DNA of 64,000 bases from Odontocerum albicorne (Eukaryota > Arthropoda > Insecta > Trichoptera > Odontoceridae): NCBI GenBank assembly GCA_949825065.1, contig OX463862.1:19213118-19277117 (forward strand), read 5' to 3'. The notes beneath the pieces are model-generated. The model was not told the origin of the DNA. It ran no database searches and saw nothing but the letters and a program-made list of their open reading frames with translations. Positions 1-11,989 of the stretch are shown piece by piece; positions within the stretch are counted from its first letter, which is position 1; every line of letters starts with the position of its first letter. The translations under genes were made by a program, and so were the position numbers.

Positions 1-1862
1 TGTGGTTATTTGATGAAAGTAAGTTTATTTAACATATTAATTGTTTAGGCATGGCAGATTCTAGGAAATATTAAATAACAATACTGAAAAATTTCAAGAT
101 TAAAAATAAATATAAGTACAAGTACATAAATAAATATAAATACAAATAAATGTAAGTACAAATAAATATAAGTACAAGTAAATATAAGTAAATTTGCTCG
201 ATGGGTTCCACAAAGGCTCCCTTTTATACACAGCTGCTATTAAAACTTCCTCCATCTTGTAAAATCACTTGGTGACACAAAAAAAATAACCAACACGTCT
301 GTTCGCTAGGAGACTCACCAGGTGACTAATCGTCACGTAGCGTGGCGCGAAGCGTGCAGTGTGGGCATTGCGATAGTATGCGGTGCGTTGGTTTGCTAGG
401 ATATGCCGCCTAGATCGCAGCGTAGCTCTAAGCACCAAGCGAAGCTCCTACATGTGTGGCCGAGGCCTAAGAGTTTCTTCTCGCTCTAGAAGTTTAGTCT
501 TCTAAAAGACCTGCTTTGTTCAGTGTAGCTACATTTAGAAGTAACATCGGCTTCTATAGCCCAGTAGTAAGGATGTGCAGAGAGTTCAATGCGGTAGCTA
601 GTTCAGAGGTGGTGACTGAAGTGACTGACGAAAGAGTGTTTTATTTTTTATATAGATATAAAATATCTACTTATACTGGATGTTATTTGCAATTTAAGTC
701 CATTTGTGGCTTGGATCATTTTCGCTTATGTTCCATTTATGTTTCAGGATTTGAATAAATATATTGTGTTGTTTCTGATTCGTATTATTCAAATCCTTTT
801 CACTAATCCCCTTTGCAGTGTTGGAATAAATCCTTGGATCCGTCAAAGCTTAAGTAATTGATGACAGAACTCAGAAATAACATTTAACGACCACCGTTGC
901 CTAGTTTATTTATTTTACAAGATTCGTATCTATAGTATGTATATGTTACAGTAAAAGCGGATAGTAAATGTAAACAATTACAGGTGAATATGTACCTTCA
1001 CTAAAAAATGTAGTGAACGTGTACTATCTGTTCAGATTCAGTACTGAAAGTGTACTTTCACTGTTTGTAATAACCGTTTTAGAATGTGAACATCCATATG
1101 CAACTGAATTTGAAGTTCCCGAAGACAAAGCTGTTACTTTAAGAACGATTGCAACTGCCCAATCTTGTTGGGGTTGAATAAGGCTATTTTAAGTGTTATT
1201 GCACTTTGAAATGAGCGTCTTGAACGTGTAAATACAATAAGAATGGCACTTTATGCTAGTCGAAATGTCATAACTCTCTGACTTGCTGCAATAAGTAAAA
1301 ACATTAATGAAAAGGCTTCTTAACCTATTACATTAATTCAATTGATCTCCGCTACACATGTTTGAACCTCCTATATCGAGACTTTCTTCATTCCGCCAGA
1401 AGAGAGCCTCGGGATAAAGGGTAGAAACACGTATAGTAGGGATTAATGTAATAATTTATTTTCCCTAACCCCGTTAGTAAAGTTTAATAAACTCTAGAGA
1501 GTGTTTACAGCCACTATTAAATATGGGTTTATTATTTTGAAATATAACATAAGATGTCTTCCACATTTATTAATTAATTTAGTGAAGGTGTACATTTACA
1601 AGTACAAGTTCACTGTATAATCTCCTTTCGCTAGATATATAGGTAGTATATAAAAAAGGAAGTAATTTCAAGTCGATACTATCAAATTATATTGATCTGG
1701 GTTTATTACCTGTCATTTGTCATGACCCCAGTAAACTAGAAGTTGACCTGTATCTTACTGAAGGTATGTGAGTATGAAAAAAAATTGTTAATACTTCTTA
1801 CCGATTATTAATTATTATTATTTCATTCCTTTGTAAAAAATCTTCATTAACTTGAATAGTTG
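1..1862. other. Upstream intron or flank, no gene seen
   Basis: AT-rich non-coding DNA. It holds a simple TAAGTACAAA-like repeat near 110-195 and an unusual GC-richer patch near 300-470. An 80-codon ORF at 516-758 has no recognisable motif and no splice support. Because exon 1 enters in phase 0 with half a WAP domain, this stretch is probably the intron preceding it. Confidence 0.6.
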
Positions 1863-2060
1863 ACACATTCCGTGGCCTAGTTGGTAAGACGCTTGTCTCC
1901 CAATCCGGAGGTTGTGGGCTAGATTCCTGTTGAAAAACATTCCAGTTTGGTTTTCAATTAAGGCCTCTTTAACATCATTCTCGTTGGTTGGAAGATATAG
2001 CCACATGGCAATAAGCCCGCCTGGTTGTACTGTATACAACGAAAGTGCAATAAAATATAT
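1863..2060 (+). mobile_element. SINE1 copy (tRNA-headed)
   Basis: The tRNA-like head (A box around gtggcctagttgg) is followed by a body with the gttttcaattaaggcctctttaaca block and a tail ending gttggttggaag...caataagcccgcctgg...caataaaata. The B box is degraded. The copy ends about 180 bp upstream of exon 1. Confidence 0.8.
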
Positions 2061-2237
2061 CTGTTATACATTTTTGAGGCTTGATTTATCAATTTGCTGA
2101 TTTAAAAGGTACCCTCCACTTCACCAAAGTCTTCCACTGTCGAATTTTGAGTATAACCTTTTTTCGAGATGAACATTTACTGTATTTCCTAGATCTATTT
2201 ATTTACCCTCTCAAATGAATAATTCTTATGATTTCAG

Positions 2238-2340
2238 GGCCAGAAGTGTCTGAGGAAATGTTCGTCCGACGAAGATTGTAAGAGCAAGAAAAAGAAGTGC
2301 TTGTGTGACGGAGCCTGTGGAATGTCCTGTATCAAACCAG
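2238..2340 (+). CDS. hasp: Exon 1 of the window: C-terminal part of a WAP domain
   Basis: Acceptor ttcag before 2238 and donor gtgagt after 2340. Phase 0 in, phase 1 out; residues 1-34 of the visible protein. It carries seven cysteines in the spacing C-x3-C-x5-C-x6-C-x-C-x3-C-x3-C with SSDEDC, ACG and a final CIKP, as in the back half of a four-disulfide WAP core. The eighth cysteine must be on an upstream exon. The segment is Lys-rich (KSKKKK). It splices in frame to the first CCP exon 23.8 kb away. Confidence 0.8.
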
Positions 2341-2589
2341 GTGAGTAAGATCAGTATTATTCTGTTTTTATTTATTATATTAAATATGATAATTTCATTA
2401 TTTAAACTCTATTTAATATTTTAAAACAATTGTTTGTACATTACAAGGTTCCTTAATACATAAAATAAGAAAAAAGTCCCAAAAAATGTGTGCACATTGT
2501 AAATTCAGTATATATTAAGATAAATATAAGATTAAAAACTTTAAATTTAATAAGGTAGATTAATTTTAGTTATCGCAAATGCTCAAATT

Positions 2590-2915
2590 GATGACCCCTC
2601 TGGTGCACGCCCGGATATTTACGTGAAATCGCAAACATTAAAAAAAATCGGTTTTGTTTTGGTATTTTGGCGCATTCTTTTTCAATGGCTGCTCTCAACT
2701 TTTTTTCCGGTTTTGTGCCGTTAACTTGATATTTGATGAGTCTTCATAAAAAAAGTTCAATAACGTAAGGTCTGGGCAGCGCGGGAGGTAGTCAATGCTG
2801 TCTCTACGTTCAATCCATCAATTAAGCTAGTATTTAATTTTCATCAAGATATTTTCTCACATCTCGATGGTAGTGGGGAGGTGCACCATCTTGCTGGAAA
2901 TAAATCCTCCTCATC
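2590..2915 (-). pseudogene. Degenerate IS630/Tc1-like (DDE) transposase fragment
   Basis: The reverse strand reads YFQQDGAPPHYHRDVRKYL, then after frameshifts DYLPR.PDLT, and ends with LRAAIEKECAKIPK. These are the second catalytic Asp block and the tail of the DDE transposases widespread in insect genomes. Stops and frameshifts make it dead, and the N-terminal half is absent. Confidence 0.6.
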
Positions 2916-3082
2916 CCTAAAGTCTTCACGAATACGTGGTATCACATTCTTCCTGCAACAAGTTCAAGTAAACGACACGATGTAAGTTTGTGTATATACT
3001 ACTACAATATCTGGTTAAATCACGTATTGAGGATGCCACCTGGTAAAATGTCAAGAGCTTTATTGTAATATCATAATAATAA

Positions 3083-3145
3083 CACTTTTCGTTGCATGCA
3101 GTACAACCTGAAGTGCTAATTGCCATTTGACAAATCCTTCCAACC
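3083..3145 (-). mobile_element. SINE1 tail fragment
   Basis: The reverse strand carries the shared tail (ttggttggaaggat...tgccatttg...ttgtactgcatgcaac) without a tRNA head. Confidence 0.5.
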
Positions 3146-3548
3146 AAGCAGAAATATGTTGAGGAGGCTGTGAGGGAAAACTAGATTGGAAGCATTTAAA
3201 TACAATAGGTATTAAACAGGAATTTAGTCCATAATACCTGAGTTGGTAAATAGGTATATTACAAATTAGGTTAAGGAGGTTGTTTATCTCCCGCAAGGCA
3301 CTCGACAAATAGGACGCCCACCCTACACCATATACCCTTGTTATAATAGAGAGGTGCACGAGAGGTGCTAGAAGGCGTTTTATGATATATCTGTGTTTCT
3401 GATGAAACTTATTGGACGATAATGATGATAAAAATGTGTATTGATACTAACTTTAAACTGGGTTTTGATTGGATTCGTTGTTTTGGAACTAGGCAAACTT
3501 ATTGAAGTAATTTTTTTTTAAATTTAATATAAAAAAGATGTTTATTAA

Positions 3549-4192
3549 GGTTTCCCTTCATGTGCTAAAAAAATCCGCGCGTTCCGATGCTGTGCATTCA
3601 AAGCACATCAATATACATGTAAAAATGAGCGATTTAAAATCGGAAAAATAAGAATATTCATAGCCAATCGCTTTAATTAATAAAATTTGAAATAAAAAGT
3701 GATAATAATTGAAATTTAATTCCTGAAAACATGAAAAAAATCGGCCGACGTTCACAAAACGGGGGAAGCGATCACCTCAAATGGATGCCCTAGAGCTACT
3801 GAGAGTTGAGATGGACTAACACTGTGTATGTTATACCTCGAAGGAAGAAACACAACTGCAAACTGAGATTCTATTTCTTGCGTTCTCATACATCGAAGTA
3901 GAGTGAGAGTGAGACGTGAATAGCGTCGCTTCCTCACTCATAGCGGTTTTTTTTATGAATATACCTCCGTCACATGTTTGATTGTATTGGTGAATTTATT
4001 CCCGATTTTCACAAAATATCTCTGATGTGGCCGATAAGTGCTAATTATTATTAATATTATTTTTTTCATTCAATGCGTAAATGTATTACGGAGGAATACC
4101 TATAATCTGAACCCAGTATTTATTATATTTATAGAGATATTAAAGTTTTTAGAAGCAATGTATACTAGTTACACATCACAGGGAAGGAACGG
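3549..4192 (-). mobile_element. TTAA-flanked MITE (piggyBac-like), copy 1
   Basis: A 644-bp element with TTAA at both borders (3545-3548 and 4193-4196) and related ends (GGTTTCCCTTCATGTGCT and, on the reverse strand, CCGTTCCTTCCCTGTG). It is about the same length as copy 2 at 13983 and aligns along it in inverted orientation. It has no transposase. The TTAA duplication is typical of piggyBac-type insertion. Confidence 0.7.
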
Positions 4193-4387
4193 TTAAACTC
4201 AATTTAACTTTGGTGCTAACATACCTTATATCTGGAAAAAAAATAGAACATATACGAGTAATATAGAAAAGTTAAATACTAGATCATATTTATTTGATTT
4301 TCAGGCTAATAATTAATAATTAACTTGTTTTGTCTTTGAAACTTTCATTGAAAGTACTGTCAAAATGTAGAGGGTATTTTAATGACC

Positions 4388-4775
4388 AACAATAACGTGT
4401 TTCATTCCTATTTTTTTTCTTTCTTCTCCACATAACGTGTTTCACTTCTCCACATAACGTGTTCCACATAACGTCCTTCGACACATAACGTGTTTCATTC
4501 CTATTTTTTTTCTTTCCTCTCCGCCATCCCTTACTTTTCCTTCGATTGATGATATCTCACTTTATATGAAAAGGAATGTTCGGGTGATTGTCCGTCTTTA
4601 TGGGCGTGTGCTCACGTATGTGTTCATAGATTCCGTGGGCGTGGATAGTCATTTGAATGTGTTTGACCATGTAACTTGCTTTATTTACTTTTGTCGGGTT
4701 GGTTGGAAAATATTGTCACTTGACGATAAACCCGCTAGATTATTAGTATTTGCAATAAAAATGTGTAATAAATAA
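4388..4775 (+). mobile_element. LINE family A, 3' UTR fragment
   Basis: It begins aataacgtgtttcattcct with a small local duplication of that motif, runs through gatatctcactttatatgaaaagg, and ends with ggttggttggaaa...cccgctagattatta...aataaataa. It matches the 3' ends at 12345, 25265, 31165 and 63889. The ORFs in it are accidental. Confidence 0.75.
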
Positions 4776-5027
4776 ATAAGTTTGAAACACGAATTTACAA
4801 TGTTTGTAGATTGGAATATAGGATTTTGCGAACATGTGTGCAATATGGCTTTTTGTGTGTGCTTTTTTTGCTTCTTTGTGTTTTATTTTTGTAGAAAAAT
4901 AATCACATGTTGTAGTGAGCAAATGTAAATTTTAGTGGAAATATAGATAACACTTCAATCATCCATAATCAAATAACCAGGGTGATATAAAACATCCTTG
5001 CTTCACACCTCTTTTTATGTTCTACGT

Positions 5028-5132
5028 GTGTCAGTGTGTGACGTAGGTATATTCATTCTAAAAAAACCGCTATGGGTGAGGAAGCGACGCTATTCACGTC
5101 TCACTCTCACTCTACTTCGGTATAGTGACCAA
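5028..5132 (+). repeat. Internal fragment of the TTAA MITE
   Basis: It shares gtgtgacgta...tattcattctaaaaaa...gaagcgacgctattcacgtctcactc with the elements at 3549 and 13983, but lacks both termini. Confidence 0.6.
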
Positions 5133-5579
5133 AAAAGTATAATGAACCTGACAGGTTACAATAGAAAGTGGAACAAAAAATATACATCATTCATGGAACA
5201 TAAAATCTTACCAGTTCATTACATTTTGCCCTACCATTACTCTCCTTTGAACTGCAGTGCGCTCTAAGCTCCAGAATGCACCAAATGCACCGAAGATTTG
5301 CAGCCCGCCCGTCTGGGCAATATATCGCCCTTATAAATTACACGCTACACCGTTATTTATAACTTCCTACCGCAGCACGTTCAGTTAGATTTAACTGTTC
5401 AGTTAAATTTAACTGTTTTTCCTTTGTCTGATGCAGACTGAGTTAAAAATATATTTTCTGCGAAGCATATTGTAGTCTGCATAATTTCAAGTAATTATAA
5501 TTCCGACTATTATATGCAGTTGAGGCATAAAAAAATTATACAAAAAAAAAACTAACTCACATTGTATTGTATTATATTA

Positions 5580-6860
5580 GGTCCTTACATATGAAATTGG
5601 CGTTTTGCCGTACTGGCAACTTTGATCTCAAATATCTTCTCTTTGGTTAGGAATTCCAAATTCAAATTTATACAGCTATTTACTCAAGTATTTGTGTTTC
5701 GAAAATTATAATTAATTTGTTTTTTCCTCAATTGTTTTTTTTCTTTGCGTCACTCAGTTTACAAAATGGAAAACTTGAAATATCGCGTTATTTACGAGTA
5801 CGAGTTCCACCGTGGCACCAGTGCTGCAGAAACGGCTCGAAGGATTAATGATGTGTATGGCGACGGTGCCGCAAAAGAAAACACAGTGCGTTTTTGGTTC
5901 CAACGTTTTCGTTCTGGAAATTTCGACCTGCAGAACAAGCCCCGTGGACGGCCGGAGATCAAAGTTGATAATGAAGAATTGAAGGCTATTGTGGAAGCGG
6001 ATCCATCGCAAACCACGTCCGAGTTAGCTGCAGGCTGCGGTGTTAGTGATAAAACTGTTTTAATCCACTTGAAGCAAATTGGGAAGGTGAAAAAGCTTGA
6101 AAGGTGGGTACCTCACGAATTGAGTGAAGCAAATCAACAAACGCGCGTTGACTGCTGCGTTGCATTACTCAACCGGCACAATAATGAAGGGATTTTGAAT
6201 CGAATCATTACCTGTGATGAAAAGTGGATCCTGTATGATAATCGGAAGCGCTCATCGCAATGGCTGAACCCTGCCGAACCAGCCAAACCATGCCCCAAGC
6301 GAAAATTGACTCCAAAAAAGTTACTTGTGAGCGTTTGGTGGACTAGTGCTGGTGTCGTTCACTACAGCTTTCTTAAATCTGGCCAGACGATTACGGCAGA
6401 TGTCTATTGTCAGCAACTGCAAACCATGATGGAAAAGCTAGCTGTTAAACAACCGAGGCTGGTTAATCGCTCTAGGCCACTGCTGCTTCATGATAACGCT
6501 AGACCACACACTGCACAACAGACGGCTACCAAATTAGAAGAGCTTCAATTGGAATGTCTAAGACATCCACCGTACTCTCCGGACCTTGCCCCAACAGATT
6601 ACTATTTTTTTCGAAATTTGGATAACTTCTTGCAAGGGAAAAAATTCAACTTCGTTGGGGCAGTCCAAACCGACTTCAAAGATTTTATTGATTCCCGTCC
6701 GAATGGTTTTTTTAGTAAAGGGATCGATGAACTACCTATGAGATGGCAAAAGTGCATAGATAGCAATGGTACATACTTTGATTAAATAAATATATTATAT
6801 TAAAAAAAAATCAACTTTATGTTCCTCCCAAACAAAACGCCAATTTCATATGTAAGGACC
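5580..6860 (+). mobile_element. Complete mariner element, cecropia/Hsmar1-like
   Basis: A 1281-bp element with near-perfect inverted ends starting GGTCCTTACATATGAAATTG and continuing GCGTTTTG (5580-5607 against 6832-6860). It is flanked by TA on both sides (5578-5579, 6861-6862). It carries one uninterrupted transposase. High terminal identity and an intact ORF suggest recent insertion. Confidence 0.93.
5766..6785 (+). CDS. Mariner transposase (DD34D), intact
   Basis: 339 residues from the first ATG; the open frame upstream begins with non-ATG codons. N-terminal paired-like HTH: YRVIYEYEFHRGTSAAETAR and GAAKENTVRFWFQRFRSGN; second HTH around residues 60-105 (GCGVSDKTVLIHLKQIGKVK). The catalytic triad is in ITCDEKWILYDN, LLHDNARPHTA and YSPDLAPTD, with 34 residues between the last two Asp. 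WVPHEL is the mariner linker motif and the C terminus is CIDSNGTYFD. It resembles the SETMAR/Hsmar1 (cecropia) lineage. It cuts and pastes its own element at TA. No stop or frameshift was found. Confidence 0.95.
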   Translation: MENLKYRVIYEYEFHRGTSAAETARRINDVYGDGAAKENTVRFWFQRFRSGNFDLQNKPRGRPEIKVDNEELKAIVEADPSQTTSELAAGCGVSDKTVLIHLKQIGKVKKLERWVPHELSEANQQTRVDCCVALLNRHNNEGILNRIITCDEKWILYDNRKRSSQWLNPAEPAKPCPKRKLTPKKLLVSVWWTSAGVVHYSFLKSGQTITADVYCQQLQTMMEKLAVKQPRLVNRSRPLLLHDNARPHTAQQTATKLEELQLECLRHPPYSPDLAPTDYYFFRNLDNFLQGKKFNFVGAVQTDFKDFIDSRPNGFFSKGIDELPMRWQKCIDSNGTYFD

Positions 6861-7066
6861 TAATATTACACTTCCGTTGTGTACATTTAATCTAGCGGGT
6901 TTATTGCTACGTGGCAATCTTTTACAACCAACGAGAAAGATGTTAAAGAGGCCTTAAGTGAAAACCAGACTGGAATCCTTTTAAAAAAATCTGGGTTCCA
7001 GCGGGATTTGAACACGCAACCTCCGGACTGGGAGACAGGCGTTTTACCTTCTAGGTCATGGGGGTC

Positions 7067-7835
7067 GTGTTACTGTTTTGATATATTAGAGAAAACGGAA
7101 GATCAGCTAGTATTTAATCAGGTTTGTTAAAACTGTTTAAATAATTAAATACATTTTTTTTTCGGGATTGGTATTACAATCGAGTCCCGATTATCAGACG
7201 TTTGATTATTAAAAATTCCGGACTACCCGAATATAGTGACACTGAAAATAAACGGTACGTTACCCTAATTTTTTGAAAATCTTGCATATCCATGTTCGAG
7301 TACATACCATATACTCGTATTTTCATTAATATTATAACAGCTGATTACACCTTGAATTTAAAATTAATCACATTTTACTGTTTTTTTTTTGTTTATGAAT
7401 CATGATTTTTTTAAGCAGCAATGAAGAACATAAAAGTGCAGTTTTCTCAAAACTTAACTTTTGCCATTAGCTGCGTTTTTTTATGAGGGCAGAATACCCC
7501 CTTAAGAAAACAATGTTTCCTAGAATTATTAAGGAATATAATTTTGGCGAATTTTAACTGATGTCCTCTCAAATGTGTTTTGATTTAAACATTTTTCACC
7601 TTTTTTCGTTTTTATGTATAATACCGTTCTACTCGTATGTATATTTTTGTATAATGTACTCGTAGTTTATTTTAGATTAACATGATTCTTTAAGATTTTT
7701 ATTATTTGTTTTAAAGTAATTAAATAACATATTTTCAGTTTAATAACTTGTTTTCGGCAGTTCCTGTTTATCCGTCATTGTCAGCTATCTGATCCTCTAG
7801 CAATATTTAGGTTGGATAATCGGGACTCGACTGAA
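7067..7835. other. Intron 1, no gene or clear repeat
   Basis: AT-rich intron sequence. I see no coding frame with recognisable content. Confidence 0.5.
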
Positions 7836-7837
7836 TT

Positions 7838-7985
7838 TATTTTGTCCATAGATAACTCTATTATATTTATTTTGTCACTCTATTATATTTATTTTGTCCA
7901 TAGATAACTCTATTATATTTATTTTGTCCATAGATAACTCTATTATATTTATTTTGTCCATAGATATCTCTATTATATTTATTTT
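7838..7985. repeat. 30-bp tandem repeat
   Basis: About five copies of ctctattatatttattttgt + ccatagataa; one unit is shortened. Confidence 0.85.
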
Positions 7986-8701
7986 CTCCACACACCAAAT
8001 TGATCCCGATCCTCCGAATTGAGAGAACGGTCAAGAGGAATATATGTTTTTAATGATGGTGTTATCAATCTACATATTTTAATGATGTTATCATGATCAG
8101 TTTTTAAGATAGTGACAAGAATAGTTCATACAATAATATAAAAAGTGACAGTAACGAAACGAGTGACAGTGTGGAATGATACTGGTACAAGTCATGGTAA
8201 TATTGATTAAAACTTAACAGTTTGAAAAAAAATTGTATATTACAATATTCTTTTCAAAACATTATTTCATAAATTTAGGAAGCGTCTTATAGTCTGGTGT
8301 GATTTTATCGTCCGAAAAATATGGTGTAACATTTGAATTTCTTAGCAGTGAAACGTTTGGTAGTTTTAACTGTGGTTACATTTGTTCAAACCGAATTCAA
8401 TTTTCGACGCGTTTGCTTTAGTGGCTTGAATCATTTTCGATGATTTTTTCAGCTTTTCAGGTTTCCGATGTTTCGTTTTTTCCTTACGACATAGAAATAT
8501 AAAAGCCTGAAACGTTTTTACTGTATTCCAGTGTCTAGTGACATCCCCTAACGACGTAGGGTGTCAAACATTATTTTCGTTCAAGGGTAGCAGCGACGGC
8601 CCAATGAATAAGCTCAAACTTATAATATTCAATATTCCGAATGAATAAATGTTGTCAAATTGTAGCGGAAATAATTTAAATAGAGTGAATTTCGCTTAAT
8701 C

Positions 8702-8885
8702 GGGACTAGACCTTTTGTTCCAATTAAGTGACAATTTCAATAATGAGGGGACTAGACCTTTTGTTCCAATTAAGTGACAATTTCAATAATGAGGGGACTA
8801 GACCTTTTGTTCCAATTAAGTGACAATTTCAATAATGAGGGGACTAGACCTTTTGTTCCAATTACGTGACAATTTCAATAATGAG
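8702..8885. repeat. 46-bp tandem repeat, four copies
   Basis: The unit begins gggactagaccttttgttcc and ends caataatgag. The copies are almost identical, implying recent expansion. Confidence 0.9.
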
Positions 8886-9309
8886 AAATTTTATGCTAAA
8901 AGCAAAATTTGTCGATTGATAAAATAATGTTGTAAGTGCCAAAATCGATGTGTGAGAAGACACTTTAGGCTAGGTCCTAGGAAAATGAATAAAATGAGCC
9001 AAGTAAATGCAGTGGAAATACATTTACTGAGAATAATATTTGATGTGTCCATGTATGGTAGAATAAGAAATTAATTTAATTATTACGAATTAATGTGAGC
9101 TAAAAATTAATGTGTTACGTAGGGTTAAAAAAAGATCGTGGAGCAGAGTGAAAAATAGACAAATGGAGTTAATAAATATACGTTGAATGGTTAAGTGACA
9201 AAAGAGTGACAGCAAACTAAGCAAGCATAAGTGTTAATCGCTGTAGAGGATGACCTTTAAAGTATGGTTGGACCATGGGAATTAAGTCTTACTGGATTGA
9301 CTAACCCTC

Positions 9310-9665
9310 TTTCAAACCCATCTCTTTTGTGAAAGGATGGAATGTGAGGTGGGTGTTTGAAGGGGTGGATGGAATGTGAGAAAGTGTACCTGATGAGAAT
9401 GAGTTTGAGAAATAGCAGTGTAAGACGAGGGAGTTAAGGAGAAGTGCAATGTGGGAATGGGGAGTGGGTGAAGGGTGTTTGTTTGCATCGGAAGGAGTTT
9501 GACAGGAAGAGTGACTGTGAGAGGGGTTGTGTGAGAAGACTGATTGTGAGCGGGAGTGTAAGTTGGGGGAGTTGGAGAAAGGAGAGTGTTTGAGGGATAA
9601 GTATATAAGGTTTGGAAGGGATTGTGCGGTTTATCCGTGCAATCAGTGTGTAGTATATAATATTT
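9310..9665. other. G-rich, C-poor strand-asymmetric tract
   Basis: The + strand is rich in G, A and T and nearly free of C for about 350 bp. The complementary strand is therefore open for 123 codons (a Thr/Pro/Ser/His-rich product). Low complexity and lack of any domain argue against a gene. Confidence 0.5.
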
Positions 9666-9934
9666 TACAATAGCATGGATCAATTTTCGAGATAGAAAGC
9701 CGTTAATGATTATCTGATCTCTAAAGGGCGCTGTATAAAATGTCCTTTAATAATTTTTATTTTTTCCCAGACGGAATCAAAGCATAAACTAATGATATAT
9801 TATTTTAGTTTTTGTTATTTTTTTGTCTAGTTGGGAAGTTTCTAGTATGTCTAGTTGGGAAGACGCTGGACTTCCTCTCGTGGGTACCAAAAAAATAAGT
9901 ATGTCAAAAGATTTTGTTCCAATACTTGCGGGCG

Positions 9935-10110
9935 TTAAGTACGTGTACAAACGTTTTTGTCTCTTCGTGTCCAATAATATTACCAATATGACGAACAGCG
10001 AATTATGTGTTTACAACAGTGCTTTTAAATGCATTGGTTCAATTACTCGATGGTCTCCCTGCCACGTTATTTTTATATCTGAATCATCCAATCGAGTATG
10101 TTGAAGGGCA
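9935..10110 (+). repeat. Dispersed repeat, copy related to 16415-16630
   Basis: It shares the succession attaccaatatgacgaa..., ttattacaa-like centre, tatctgaatca(t)ccaatcgagtatgttgaagg with the later copy. Type unknown. Confidence 0.4.
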
Positions 10111-10751
10111 CCAAACGAAAGAAGAGAAAAATGACACGAAAAACACATTTGAATGGATTGATATTTTTGCATACACAAGATTTATATATGATATATTTAT
10201 TTATATTTCCAATAAGAAAAATGTGGGTTGGGTCTTTTTTGCGTACATATCATACGTATATTTTTTGTCAGTTTTTTTAATTCTGTTAAAAAATACCTGC
10301 TTTCGCTATTACTGACCAACGAATTAAAACATTACTACTTGTAAAACTAATATTCTCCATTTGTACTGCCAGAAATAAAATATGATGATATTATTATGAT
10401 GTAGATGAGGGAATTTCCGCCCTAGTGGCCACACTGATGTCCGGCAAGCTGTTTCCGTTTCCGTTGGCGGGAAACATGAAACAAACATGGCGGGCATAAT
10501 GAGGGACCGGACTAGAGTGGGCATTAATATTTCATGAAAGATTTCACAATTTTTGTATAGCATATATATTTTTAGCCAAGACTGAGATAAAGCGAAGATA
10601 TTCATTACAAATGCTGACCCCTGAACTGGTTATTATTTTCGATATTTGAACTTATTCCTAAAAGGAACAAACGAACATCTCTTGTAAAAGATTACTCTAA
10701 GGATTTTTAATTTTCTGTATCTACGAGTATATTATTGTATTGACTTTCGTT

Positions 10752-10874
10752 GTATATTGTACAGCCTGGCGGGATCACTGCTATGTGGCAATCTCTTCCA
10801 ACCAACCAGAAAGATGTTAAAGAGGTCTTAAGTAAACAACAGACTTAAATCCTTTTTGAAGAAAATCTGGGTTA
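10752..10874 (-). mobile_element. SINE1 copy, headless
   Basis: The reverse strand has the body and tail (ctggttggttggaagagatt, gttaaagaggtctta), but the tRNA head has been replaced by the 33-bp array that begins immediately after. Confidence 0.65.
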
Positions 10875-10881
10875 CTTTGTC

Positions 10882-11410
10882 CTAAGTAAATATACTCGTA
10901 TACTATGATCTATCTCAAGTAAATATACTCGTATACTATGATCTATCTCAAGTAAATATACTCGTATACTATGATCTATCTCAAATAAATATACTCGTAT
11001 ACTATGATCTATCTCAAGCTTATAAAACACAGAGACAACGAAATGTCTGGATGCCCTCGGCTTCTTTAAAACGATTTAGATTGTAAATATACTCGTATAC
11101 TATGATCTATCTCAAGTAAATATATTCGTATACTATGATCTATCTCAAGCTTATAAAATACATAGACAACGAAATGTCTGGATGCCCTCGACATCTTTAA
11201 AACGATTTAGATTGTAAATATACTCGTATACTATGATCTATCTCAAGTAAATATACTCGTATACTATGATCTATCTCAAGTAAATATACTCGTATACTAT
11301 GATCTATCTCAAGTAAATATACTCGTATACTATGATCTATCTCAAGCTTATAAAACACATAGACAATGAAATGTCTGGATGCTCTCGGCTTCTTTAAAAC
11401 GATTTAGAAT
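10882..11410. repeat. 33-bp tandem array with higher-order structure
   Basis: Runs of aagtaaatatactcgtatac + tatgatctatctc (4, then 2, then 4 copies) are separated by a longer block (aagcttataaaacacatag ... cgatttagattgt). The block plus run is itself repeated three times, a higher-order repeat. Every 33-bp unit contains the 8-mer TACTCGTA. Confidence 0.9.
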
Positions 11411-11595
11411 GTCTTTAAAAAATATACCCCTTTGTATTTGTAATATAAATTGTTTTGACATTTTGTCGTTTTGGTTTTTTCAAGTCAAAAGTCATCACAA
11501 CTCTTCGTGGGGCCAATTATAGACTATTTTTTTTTTACATCACATGTTTTTGGCTATACTTTCGGCGACAAATTATCACGTCACTCAAAAATATA

Positions 11596-11760
11596 ATTGT
11601 CGTTGCTGGACCTCGTAGTCGAGAATCCTCTTGCTATTCCAACGTCAATTCAGTTGGAAAACGAAGCTGTGCGGTGATATTTTGTTTCTTTCTTATTTTC
11701 TCGTTAAGTGAATGAGCTGTTGCACACCAGCAAACTCACCGGCACACTGAATCATATGAC
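11596..11760 (-). mobile_element. SINE2 tail fragment
   Basis: Reverse complement of the SINE2 tail at 36430-36550: ccagcaaactcac, then ccaacgtcaattcagttgg and cctcgtagtcgagaatcctc. No tRNA head. Confidence 0.6.
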
Positions 11761-11989
11761 ATACCGAAACGTGCCACACTCTAACTCACTTAAAAATGAG
11801 CCCTAAAATAGTGAGATTGAGATAACATGTCGAGCGCCATCTAGTACTAACATTGAAAAGCTAAATCTAACTGACATATCCACCCATAGTTAGTGATTTG
11901 CACAGTATCTGTAAAATGTCGCTTTCTATCATCGCTTCAGCACATTGATTGTCCGATTCAAAAACCAAGTCTCATTTCAGTGAAAATAT

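Larger units (their letters stand above)
5562..7066 (-). mobile_element. SINE1 copy split by a mariner
   Basis: The tail piece attgtattgtatta (5562-5579) and the rest (from 6861: acttccgttgtgtac, gttaaagaggcc, B box gggatttgaacac, A box region ctaggtcatgggggtc) are interrupted by the mariner at 5580-6860. Removing the mariner and one TA restores a continuous SINE1 tail. Confidence 0.8.

Noticed and set aside
516..758. 80-codon ORF as a possible first exon or small gene
   Set aside because: It has no signal peptide-like start and no WAP cysteines, and cannot be joined convincingly to exon 1.
9312..9683. 123-codon ORF on the reverse strand
   Set aside because: Product of a C-poor strand; low complexity, no domain, no splice or promoter evidence.
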